NCBI GenBank assembly: GCA_028281925.1
Contig: JANQIX010000012.1
Coordinates: 17,568-81,567 of the forward strand
DNA: 64,000 nucleotides
Direction: 5' to 3'
Source: Alphaproteobacteria bacterium
Lineage (GTDB): Bacteria > Pseudomonadota > Alphaproteobacteria > DSM-16000 > Inquilinaceae
The translations under genes and the position numbers were made by a program. Positions 19,725 to 26,632 of this stretch are shown one piece after another (position 1 is the stretch's first letter; the number at the start of each line of letters is the position of its first letter). The notes beneath the pieces were generated by a model. That model did not search any database and was not told the DNA's origin. It saw nothing but the letters and a program-made list of their open reading frames with translations.

Positions 19725-20534
19725 ATGAGCGAGATCCAACTTACTTCGTCGATGCGGTCCAACCTCCTCAGCCTGCAGAACACGCAGAACCTGATGGACA
19801 CCACGCAGAACCGCCTCAGCACCGGTCTGAAGGTGAATTCGGCCCTCGATAACCCGAGCGCTTTCTTCACCGCCAGCTCGCTGAACAATCGCGCCAGCGA
19901 CTTGAACTCGCTGCTGGACGATATCGGCCAGGGCATTCAGACGCTGAAGACGGCCGATGAAGGTATTCAGGCGTTGACGGACCTGGCCGAGCAGGCCAAG
20001 GGTCTGGCCAACCAGGCGCTGTCGGAGTCCGACACGACCACGCGGTCCCAGTTGGCGGCCTCGTTCGACGATCTGCTGAGCCAGATCGACGGCCTGATCG
20101 CCGACACGAGCTATCGCGGTACGAACCTGCTGAGCGGTGACAACCTCGAGGTCAAGTTCAACGAAGACGGCTCGAACGCCATTACGGTGACCGGTGTCAC
20201 GTATGACAGCTCCGGCCTGAGCATCAACGCCGCGGCCAGCGCCTGGGCCTCGAACGCCAACATCAACGCGGCGGTCACTGAGGTCAACTCCGCGATCACC
20301 ACGTTGCGGAACCAGGCCAGCACGTTCGGTTCGCAGTTGAGCACCATTCAGACCCGTGAGGACTTCACCAAGGCGATGGTGAACAACCTTCAGGAAGGTG
20401 CCAGCAAGCTGACGCTCGCCGACAGCAACGAGGAAGGCGCCAACATGCTGGCCCTGCAGACGCGCCAGCAGCTTGGTACCGTCAGCCTCAGCTTGGCCTC
20501 GCAGGCCTCGCAGTCGGTGCTGCGGTTGTTCTAA
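19725..20534 (+). CDS. fliC: Flagellin
   Basis: A 269-residue flagellin, the filament subunit exported by the flagellar type III system. The N-terminal coiled-coil domain (SSMRSNLLSLQNTQNLMDTT, QNRLSTGLKVNSALDNPSAF) and the C-terminal one (TREDFTKAMVNNLQEGASKL, ALQTRQQLGTVSLSLASQAS) are both intact, ending in LRLF. The middle is short, with only a small D1/D2 insert, typical of alphaproteobacterial flagellins. Ser/Thr-rich surface stretches around residues 145-185 (GSNAITVTGVTYDSSGLS) could bear O-linked glycans. AAAGGGA precedes the ATG, and a strong terminator follows 13 bp after the stop, giving a monocistronic mRNA. flbT and flaF lie just downstream. Confidence 0.95.
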   Translation: MSEIQLTSSMRSNLLSLQNTQNLMDTTQNRLSTGLKVNSALDNPSAFFTASSLNNRASDLNSLLDDIGQGIQTLKTADEGIQALTDLAEQAKGLANQALSESDTTTRSQLAASFDDLLSQIDGLIADTSYRGTNLLSGDNLEVKFNEDGSNAITVTGVTYDSSGLSINAAASAWASNANINAAVTEVNSAITTLRNQASTFGSQLSTIQTREDFTKAMVNNLQEGASKLTLADSNEEGANMLALQTRQQLGTVSLSLASQASQSVLRLF

Positions 20535-20547
20535 TCGGTTTCCCCAG

Positions 20548-20589
20548 GCTCACCGGGATGATACGGCTCATCCCGGTGAGCTTTTTTTT
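20548..20589 (+). terminator. Strong Rho-independent terminator after flagellin
   Basis: GCTCACCGGGATGA (20548-20561) and its perfect complement (20568-20581) form a 14-bp stem with a six-base loop, followed by eight T residues. It separates flagellin from flbT and fits the need for an abundant single-gene transcript. Confidence 0.95.
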
Positions 20590-20626
20590 GGGCGCCAGCC
20601 CCCGTTAAAGCCGAAAGGGCGCTGCC

Positions 20627-21004
20627 ATGGCGCTGAAGCTGAAGGTCCGCAGACAGGAAAAGCTGATGGTGAACGGCGCCGTTCTCGAATTCGCGAACGA
20701 CGCCGAAGTCACGTTCCTCAATCGTGCAAGTATCATGCGCGAGAAGGACGTGATGGTGGAAGACCAAGTGAACGATCTCTGGTCGGCCGCCTACTTTGTC
20801 GTTCAGCTAATCTATATAGATATTGAAAACAAGATACGGCTTCATGATGTATTCAAACGGATCGTGAATGACCTCTTGCGCGAGCATCCAGGCAGAGCGC
20901 AAGAGCTTAACTTGATGTTAAACAACTTCAACGAAGATAATTTCTATGAATGTTTGAAAATGATCAAGAAATCAGCTGCAGAGATGAAAGAGGTCATGGC
21001 ATGA
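20627..21004 (+). CDS. flbT: Flagellin regulator FlbT
   Basis: FlbT is a post-transcriptional regulator that binds flagellin mRNA and couples filament synthesis to hook assembly. The 125-residue protein shows the family signature: MALKLKVRRQEKLMVNGAVL at the start, then VTFLNRASIMREKDVMVEDQ and AAYFVVQLIYIDIENKIRLH, with a helical C-terminus (FYECLKMIKKSAAEMKEVMA). AAAGGGC precedes the ATG. The stop overlaps the flaF start (ATGA). Codon use in the second half is unusually AT-rich compared with neighbours. FlbT and FlaF usually act antagonistically on flagellin expression. Confidence 0.92.
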   Translation: MALKLKVRRQEKLMVNGAVLEFANDAEVTFLNRASIMREKDVMVEDQVNDLWSAAYFVVQLIYIDIENKIRLHDVFKRIVNDLLREHPGRAQELNLMLNNFNEDNFYECLKMIKKSAAEMKEVMA

Positions 21005-21351
21005 GCCACGTCATGTATCAAGAGGCGACTAGGGCGGAGCCACCTCGCGTGACCGAAGCACGAGCGCTGCTCAATACGGCACGGGGAATCTCCGACGCTG
21101 TTGAGACCGAACAACAGGCCGCGCTCTTGGACGCGATCCGTCGTAATCGTCAGCTCTGGGTCATGTTCGGAACTTCGATGATGGCGGCGGACTGTCAGTT
21201 GCCGGCCCAAATTCGCCTGAACATCTGCCAGCTTGCCGATTTCGTCTCCACCCGGTCGATCGAACTGGAAGTCAGCCCGGTCGCCGAACGGTGCCAGGTC
21301 TTGATCAACATCAACAAGCAGATCGCCGCCGGTCTGCTGGAGAACACCTGA
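21001..21351 (+). CDS. flaF: Flagellar biosynthesis regulator FlaF
   Basis: A 116-residue FlaF, needed for flagellin translation or secretion and opposing FlbT in alphaproteobacteria. Hallmarks: MYQEATRAEPPRVTEARALL near the start, then LLDAIRRNRQLWVMFGTSMM, LPAQIRLNICQLADFVSTRS and the C-terminal VLININKQIAAGLL. It begins inside the flbT stop codon (ATGA), so the pair is translationally coupled. A second FlaF-like gene lies at 23441-23812. Confidence 0.92.
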   Translation: MSHVMYQEATRAEPPRVTEARALLNTARGISDAVETEQQAALLDAIRRNRQLWVMFGTSMMAADCQLPAQIRLNICQLADFVSTRSIELEVSPVAERCQVLININKQIAAGLLENT

Positions 21352-21497
21352 ACTGCCTCGGGCAGCCCCGGCGCCGTGACGGATTGCGCCGGAGCGCCGA
21401 CCCGAAGGGATACTGGAATCCCGGCAAGAGACACGGCGTCACAGCCGTCGGACGACCGTCGCCGTCCCCCCGCAGAAGGCAATGGAGGACCGGAACC

Positions 21498-21746
21498 ATG
21501 CCAGACGATCACGGCAACCAAGCACTGGCGGAAGTGATCCACCGATTGATCGAGTGTGCCAGAGACGGGCTGAACGCCGATCTCAGCGACCCCGCCAACG
21601 AAGCCGGGCGCGGCATTGCGCCGGTTCTCGCCATGGCAGCGGGCGTTGCCACAGTCGCGCTCTACGGGGACAGTTGGCAGGGTGTGGCGCCGGAGATCCG
21701 CCAGCGTCTCGAAGACGGCTTCAAGATCGGCGAGTCTTCCTTCTGA
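21498..21746 (+). CDS. Small hypothetical protein downstream of flaF
   Basis: An 82-residue protein (MPDDHGNQALAEVIHRLIEC) with a helical, alanine-rich middle ([20 protein letters not shown]) that may be a short membrane-associated or buried helix. GGAGG lies nine bases before the ATG, which decides the start; a longer frame upstream is shadow. It follows flaF by 146 bp on the same strand and could belong to that transcript. Family not recognised. Confidence 0.6.
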   Translation: MPDDHGNQALAEVIHRLIECARDGLNADLSDPANEAGRGIAPVLAMAAGVATVALYGDSWQGVAPEIRQRLEDGFKIGESSF

Positions 21747-21815
21747 CTCTGGATTGCGGCCCAGCGGCCGGAAGGGTCGCGTAGACAGACTGCGTCGCTA
21801 AGCCGCGATACGGAC

Positions 21816-21837
21816 GACCGGCTTCCTGCCGCCGGTC
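21816..21837. repeat. 7-bp inverted repeat in a convergent gap
   Basis: GACCGGC and GCCGGTC flank eight bases between the 82-residue gene (plus) and the TPR glycosyltransferase gene (minus). With no T tract on either side it is only a possible weak bidirectional terminator. Confidence 0.35.
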
Positions 21838-23343
21838 TCAGCCGGATGTCACCGGCAAGCGGTCGGCCACCATGGCGATCGTGCGCTCGATCACCGGTGC
21901 CCAGTCACCTTCCGCATCCTGTCTGACCAGCACCGCTCCGGGGTACCAGGGCGTGCTGTCACCCTGGGCAAGCCAGCGCCAGTCGCTGTCCCTGTTCAGG
22001 AGGACGATCGTTGGAACGCCGAGACTGCCGGCCAGGTTCGCGACCGCCGTATCGACGGTGATGAAGAGGTCGAGGCTGGACAGCCGCTCGGCCGTCTGGC
22101 GGAAGTCCGATACGTCGGCAAGGGCACAGGGCAAACCCAGCGCCGCAGCCTCTTCACGATCGTTCTCACCCTTAAAGAAGCTCAGCCATTCGATGTCGTG
22201 CCGGGCGAGCAGCGGCCGAAAAGTCTCGACCGAGGCGCTGCGGCAGTTGTTGTAGCGGAAGGTGGGATTGCCGCGCCAATTCAGGCCGATACGCGGCCGC
22301 TCTCGCTGTTCGGGCCGCGTCTCGAGGGCGAGCGGGGCAGGCGGGGGCACCAGCGATAGGCTGTCGACGTCCATCCGGCCCGGAAGGCTCATCATCGGAA
22401 GCCAGAGATCGAAGTCGACCGAGGCAGTGCTGTCGATCATTTGGTGGCAGCCTTCGGTGCGTTCCACGAGATCGATCAACTGGGGTGGCACACGAACGAG
22501 GATCCTGGCGTCAAGTCGGGCCAGCGGGGCGAGAAAGCGGGACATCATGATGGTGTCCCCCATCCCCTGTTCCGCGTCGACCAGCAGCGTCCGGCCCTTC
22601 AGGTCTTCGCCTCTCCAGAGCCGTTGCCGCGCCGGCTCGGGATAGACCATGAAATCCAGCCTGGCGTCGAAAAGGGGCCAAGCCTCACGGTAGCAACCGG
22701 TCAGCAGCAAGGTTTGGGCGAGGCCATAGCGGCCTAATGGCGTTTGCGCCGTCCGCCGGAAGGCCTGGGCCGCTTCGTCGAGCCGTCGCTGGCCCTTCAG
22801 CGCCAAGCCTAGATTGTTCCATAAGCCGGACGTTTCCGGGGCGCCGCGCAGGGCCATCCGCGTGTAGCGCTCGGAAAGTTCGTTCAGCCCCAGATAGTTG
22901 AGCGTGGCGCCGATATCCACAAGGGTCGCGACATTCGCCGGATCGGTCTTGAGGGCACGCTGGAGCAGGCTGCATGCCTCTTCGTAGCGCCGCTGTTCGC
23001 GCAGGACGGAGGCGAGCACTCTGAGCGCCTTGCCGTCGGCAGGTGCGGTCTCAAGGGCAAGGCGGGCTTCGGTTTCCGCTTGGGCCGCGTGCCCGTCGCG
23101 CAACAGCAGTTCGGCCAGATTTGTGCGATAGAGGGTCGCTTTAGGCGCTATGGCGATTGCGCGGTCTATCAGCCGGCGTCCTTCGCGGTCGCCGGCGGAC
23201 ATCCGGATCACGCCAAGCAGATGAAGCGCATCGGCATGACCGGGCTGATCACGCAGAATGCCTGCATAGAGACGTTCGGCACGATCGAGATTGCCCTGTC
23301 GGTGCAGTTCTACCGCCCGGTCGAATGCATCGTCGCGCGGCAT
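21838..23343 (-). CDS. TPR protein with GT-B glycosyltransferase-like C-terminal domain
   Basis: A 501-residue protein. Residues 1-220 are tandem TPR units (e.g. NLDRAERLYAGILRDQPGHA). The remainder resembles the glycosyltransferase 9/41 fold: LLVDAEQGMGDTIMMSRFLA, RIGLNWRGNPTFRYNNCRSA, then LDLFITVDTAVANLAGSLGV and TIVLLNRDSDWRWL near the C-terminus, the region that holds the nucleotide sugar. TPR joined to this domain recalls O-GlcNAc-transferase-like bacterial proteins. Encoded among flagellin, flaF genes and an FkbM methyltransferase, it is a candidate flagellin glycosyltransferase. It is a different architecture from the TPR protein at 17419-19551. Confidence 0.8.
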   Translation of the reverse strand: MPRDDAFDRAVELHRQGNLDRAERLYAGILRDQPGHADALHLLGVIRMSAGDREGRRLIDRAIAIAPKATLYRTNLAELLLRDGHAAQAETEARLALETAPADGKALRVLASVLREQRRYEEACSLLQRALKTDPANVATLVDIGATLNYLGLNELSERYTRMALRGAPETSGLWNNLGLALKGQRRLDEAAQAFRRTAQTPLGRYGLAQTLLLTGCYREAWPLFDARLDFMVYPEPARQRLWRGEDLKGRTLLVDAEQGMGDTIMMSRFLAPLARLDARILVRVPPQLIDLVERTEGCHQMIDSTASVDFDLWLPMMSLPGRMDVDSLSLVPPPAPLALETRPEQRERPRIGLNWRGNPTFRYNNCRSASVETFRPLLARHDIEWLSFFKGENDREEAAALGLPCALADVSDFRQTAERLSSLDLFITVDTAVANLAGSLGVPTIVLLNRDSDWRWLAQGDSTPWYPGAVLVRQDAEGDWAPVIERTIAMVADRLPVTSG

Positions 23344-23440
23344 GGCTCATCCGGCCCTGAGAAATGTGCAGCAACGTCACCCGGAGGCCGCCAGTGTTCC
23401 GGCGGCCGACAGGCGACGACAACAGAAGAGTCCCCGCCTT

Positions 23441-23812
23441 CTAGGCGGTCCCGGCAGCACCGTTGTTCGGCGGGCTCGACAGGATCTGCTCACACATGTT
23501 CAGGTTCAGAGCGACCAGCTTATCCATGAGGTCGAGATCCAGGGACCGGTTCAGCACAACGGCGGACTTCATCATGAAATCGCTCATGCGCATCAGGAAC
23601 TCATGATACTCCTGCGGGATCTCGTCGAAGTTCTGAGAGAAAGAGTTCTTGATATGGGTCCAGAGCAGCGCGTTGCTCTCCAGAACTGCCATCAGCGCTT
23701 CCCGGTCGTCTGGGTTTTGGCGAGCCTGATCGATGCGGACCGCGGTCTGCAGGAAGGGAAACGCCAGTTCCTGGTGGGGCGAGAGATCAACATTCGTAAG
23801 CGGTAACGTCAT
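23441..23812 (-). CDS. Second FlaF-like protein
   Basis: A 123-residue protein whose core parallels FlaF: DREALMAVLESNALLWTHIK matches the FlaF region LLDAIRRNRQLWVMFG; IPQEYHEFLMRMSDFMMKSA matches the LADFV helix; and LDLMDKLVALNLNMCEQILS matches the terminal LININ helix. GGAGGA seven bases upstream fixes the ATG at 23812 (MTLPLTNVDLSPHQEL); the longer frame is shadow. It is divergent from sciP. A diverged paralogue may act on a different flagellin, a glycosylation step or a different growth phase; all are inference. The call rests on my alignment by eye. Confidence 0.6.
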   Translation of the reverse strand: MTLPLTNVDLSPHQELAFPFLQTAVRIDQARQNPDDREALMAVLESNALLWTHIKNSFSQNFDEIPQEYHEFLMRMSDFMMKSAVVLNRSLDLDLMDKLVALNLNMCEQILSSPPNNGAAGTA

Positions 23813-24186
23813 ATCTGTGTCCTCCGACAGGACAATCGGCCGGCCTTGTCGACGCGGATCCCGGCGCATTTTGCCCGAGATCACATACGGCAGGGCCAAC
23901 CCCGGTTGGGCCGTGTCGGGAGGGGCGGATGGATGTGGCATCGACCCTTAAGGGAAGAACGCTGCACACCTCTGGCGATCCCGCTTCTGCTCGCCGCGTC
24001 CCCTGGCCACCTCCGACACGTTCACCACTAACAGAAGAAGGGTTAAGCAACGCTTAAGCGGTATTTGAGATTGATTGGGTGGATTACGTGAAGTTGCGCG
24101 GGACTATTAGCGGCTTGTTAAAATCCCTCGGGTATTGTCGGTCAACGCGGAACGAGAACGAAGAAGCAAGGTACGAGCAGCGCATC
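23813..24186. promoter_or_regulatory. Divergent control region between the FlaF-like gene and sciP
   Basis: A 374-base region without a gene. It contains a perfect CtrA box (24043-24057) and a GGCCAACC/GGTTGG inverted repeat at about 23893-23912 that echoes the stem in the flagellin leader. The base composition becomes AT-rich towards sciP. No sigma-54 signature was found on either strand. Confidence 0.5.
24043..24057. promoter_or_regulatory. CtrA box upstream of sciP
   Basis: TTAAGCAACGCTTAA is a perfect TTAA-N7-TTAA site 130 bp before the sciP start. In Caulobacter, CtrA activates sciP and SciP then blocks CtrA-dependent promoters, so a CtrA box here would preserve that feedback. Confidence 0.65.
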
Positions 24187-24510
24187 ATGGGGCACGTGCA
24201 CGGGACCGACCCGGTTGAGGACCTACAGGACCTGGCGGACCTTCCGCCTCCGGACACCAAGCGATGGGTCAGCCGCCGCAAGGCCAAGGTTGTGGCGGCG
24301 GTGCGATCGGGACTACTGAGCCTGAACGACGCCTGCCGGCGGTACAATCTGTCGGTCGACGAGTTTTTGGCGTGGCAGCGCATGGTGGACCGGTTCGGCG
24401 TCCCCGGCCTTCGCGCCACGCGGATCCAGCATTACCGCCAAGCCGACGATGGCCCCGAATTCGCCGTTCCTGCTACGGCGGTCCAACCCGGCAATGGCGG
24501 CGGATCGTAA
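24187..24510 (+). CDS. sciP: SciP-type CtrA inhibitor (DUF1153)
   Basis: A 107-residue DUF1153 protein. The diagnostic segment is LADLPPPDTKRWVSRRKAKV, then VRSGLLSLNDACRRYNLSVD, a helix-turn-helix, and LRATRIQHYRQ. In Caulobacter, SciP is a small protein that binds CtrA at target promoters and stops transcription of flagellar and other genes in G1. ATG 24187 (MGHVHGTDPVEDL) gives the usual length; the longer frame from 24079 lacks conservation. It lies in the flagellar region, as in Caulobacter. The C-terminal tail beyond residue 85 is variable. Confidence 0.9.
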   Translation: MGHVHGTDPVEDLQDLADLPPPDTKRWVSRRKAKVVAAVRSGLLSLNDACRRYNLSVDEFLAWQRMVDRFGVPGLRATRIQHYRQADDGPEFAVPATAVQPGNGGGS

Positions 24511-24548
24511 CGTCGATCCGCCTCTCGCAGCGCCAACCCGATAAGCCG

Positions 24549-25328
24549 CTAGGAGCGGACCGGTTTCAGCACGCCGTTGTCGATGCAATCGGCATGTCTG
24601 TCATTCAGCCACAAGACGTCGGCCGCGCATGTCGGAGTTTCCGGATGCCACGTGTCACCGCCGAGGCCCTGCAGAAAAGGCCGGTAGCCCAATGGCCGCA
24701 GAAACGCCGCGACGGCGCCAATGTCATCGCCGGCGCGCTGCAGCGCATCCGGTGACAACTCGACCAAGAGGGCAGGGCGGAACCGCTCGAGGCACTGTCG
24801 GGCGCCCACAAGCAGGCGCAGCTCCCAGCCTTCGATATCGGCCTTGATCAGGTCGATCCGGTCGATCTCGAGATCCGATGCGGCATCGTCCAGACGCCGG
24901 ACGTGCACCTGCTCGCCAATCGTCTCTGTCTGCGAGGCCGCCCGGCCGAAACTGGCGATGCCGAAACCGGCACTGCCGGATCGTTTTATCGGCGTCTGCA
25001 GCTCAAGATCGACCTCTTCATCAGCCAGCCCGTAGCCGTGGATGCGGACATTGGCGAGCCGGTTGAAGCGTATCGCCCGGCGCAGGATGGACCGCGCATA
25101 GCCGCTGGGCTCGAAAGCGTGCACTTGGCCATCGGGCACGAGCCTTGCGAACAGCTTGGCGAACTGGCCGCTATGCGCACCTGCGTCCACGACGACCCCG
25201 TCCGGCGGCAGGAGCGTACGGAACAGCGGCATCATCTCGCGGTGATGCTGCTGCGCGCACGCCTTGAACAAATGCGCCAGATAGGTGGCACGCCCCCGCC
25301 AGCCCAGTCGATCCCAGTAGGGCCGCAT
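24549..25328 (-). CDS. FkbM-family methyltransferase
   Basis: A 259-residue SAM methyltransferase of the FkbM type, which usually methylates a sugar hydroxyl. The SAM loop is VVVDAGAHSGQFAKLFARL, followed by VHAFEPSGYARSILRRA and the conserved IDLIKADIEGWELRLLVGAR (IKxDxEGxE motif). No signal peptide. It converges on sciP and lies between the flagellin cluster and flgL, so O-methylation of a flagellin or surface glycan is the likely role; in P. syringae the flagellin viosamine is 2-O-methylated. Confidence 0.88.
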   Translation of the reverse strand: MRPYWDRLGWRGRATYLAHLFKACAQQHHREMMPLFRTLLPPDGVVVDAGAHSGQFAKLFARLVPDGQVHAFEPSGYARSILRRAIRFNRLANVRIHGYGLADEEVDLELQTPIKRSGSAGFGIASFGRAASQTETIGEQVHVRRLDDAASDLEIDRIDLIKADIEGWELRLLVGARQCLERFRPALLVELSPDALQRAGDDIGAVAAFLRPLGYRPFLQGLGGDTWHPETPTCAADVLWLNDRHADCIDNGVLKPVRS

Positions 25329-25353
25329 CGCGCCAACGCTCCACGCCTCGTTT

Positions 25354-25369
25354 CAGTCCGCGCGGACTG
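25354..25369. repeat. Perfect 16-bp palindrome between flgL and fkbM
   Basis: CAGTCCGCGCGGACTG is a perfect palindrome in the gap downstream of flgL and upstream of the FkbM gene. It may be a protein-binding site for the fkbM promoter; the lack of a loop and of a T tract argues against a terminator. Confidence 0.35.
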
Positions 25370-25447
25370 TCATGCGGCCGATGGCGAGCGATCGCAAGGA
25401 AAACGCGACGCCGGAACTGGTCGGCCCGCTGCCGCTGGGCGCGGATC

Positions 25448-26608
25448 CTAGATGTAGTTTGTCAGCGAGAGTTGGCTGATCCGAGAGGTCACCTGGTAGG
25501 TCGCTTCCAGACTGGTCTGCAAGAGTTGGAAGCTGACGATCGCCTCGGCAGGATCGGTGGTTTCCAAGTCCGCCAGCAGGTTCTGCTCCAGCGTCTGCAC
25601 CTCCTGCAGGCGCTCCAGGGTGTTGTCGACAGTGATCTGTGCACTCGCGGCGCGGACATGCGTCGACGTGATCTCCGGGATCGCGTCGGCGATCAGGTTG
25701 CTCGCGATCTCCATATTGGCCATGTAGAAATCGCGCTGCTCCTCGAAGGTTGGATCGCCCACCGGCGGGTTCGGATCGGGCGGTTCGATCAGCACCATCA
25801 TCTGCAAGCCGAAGATCAGCTTCTCGAAGCCGGGCTCGGCTGCGGAGAATCCGGTCGGTACGGTCTGGTCGCGGTCGACACGCACGGTCAGGCCGTCATC
25901 GACATCGCCCGTCTGCGTCACGCCCGGTCCACCCTGATAGTAATTGTTCCGATAGGCGTCGTAGGGGGTGCTGTTGGGAATGTCGTCACTTGCATAGGCA
26001 AAGTTTGCCGGCAGCTCCGTGGCTGGGTTGTTCTGCGGATTCGAACCACCGCCGGGCTGCAGGATGTCCTTGTTCAGAAACCAGAAATAGCCGTCGTTCG
26101 GTGCCGACGGCGGTGTCCCGCCATCGAAGCTGGCCCAGTCGAGATTGGTCCAGCTCGCATCGTCCACCGGGACGCTGAATTCCACCGGAGCCTTGTCGCC
26201 GACCAGGCCGCCGAACAGGTAGCTCTCGCCGTCATTGGCATTGAGCGTGCTGACCACCGTGTCCAGCCAGCCGCGTGCCGTCTCGCGCAGCTCGGTCGCC
26301 TGGTCCGGATCGTAGGCGGCGAGGTCGGGGAACCGGCGTGCCTGATCTGCGATGTCGCCCAGTTCTTCCAGTGACTGATCCACCAGCTTCAGCCGGACAT
26401 TCGCCAGTTCGGCGTTAGTGATGAACTGCTCTCGCTGATCGACCGAAGCGTTGAAGTTCACCATGCGCACCGAGTCCGGATAATCGGTGAAGGTGGGCCC
26501 CTTCTTTCCGGTGGCGATCTGGTACTCCAGCGTCTGCATGTCGCTTTGCGTACGGTTGATGTAGGTCAGCATGCTGTCGAGGCGGAAGGCCGAGCCGACG
26601 GTAAGCAT
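25448..26608 (-). CDS. flgL: Hook-associated protein 3 (hook-filament junction)
   Basis: FlgL joins the hook to the filament through the FlgK ring. The 386-residue protein has the flagellin-like N-terminal helix (LTYINRTQSDMQTLEYQIAT, GKKGPTFTDYPDSVRMV) and a C-terminal coiled coil (RLQEVQTLEQNLLADLETTD, AIVSFQLLQTSLEATYQVTS). The central segment (residues 125-260) is aromatic and Pro/Asn rich. GAGGAG lies before the ATG. It follows flgK by 24 bp as the last gene of the flgI-flgL run. Confidence 0.92.
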   Translation of the reverse strand: MLTVGSAFRLDSMLTYINRTQSDMQTLEYQIATGKKGPTFTDYPDSVRMVNFNASVDQREQFITNAELANVRLKLVDQSLEELGDIADQARRFPDLAAYDPDQATELRETARGWLDTVVSTLNANDGESYLFGGLVGDKAPVEFSVPVDDASWTNLDWASFDGGTPPSAPNDGYFWFLNKDILQPGGGSNPQNNPATELPANFAYASDDIPNSTPYDAYRNNYYQGGPGVTQTGDVDDGLTVRVDRDQTVPTGFSAAEPGFEKLIFGLQMMVLIEPPDPNPPVGDPTFEEQRDFYMANMEIASNLIADAIPEITSTHVRAASAQITVDNTLERLQEVQTLEQNLLADLETTDPAEAIVSFQLLQTSLEATYQVTSRISQLSLTNYI

Positions 26609-26632
26609 GGCGAAATCTCCTCAGGCGGGCGC

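Noticed and set aside
20907..20921. TTAACTTGATGTTAA inside flbT as a CtrA operator
   Set aside because: Perfect spacing, but it lies inside a coding region of AT-rich composition, so it is not listed as a feature.
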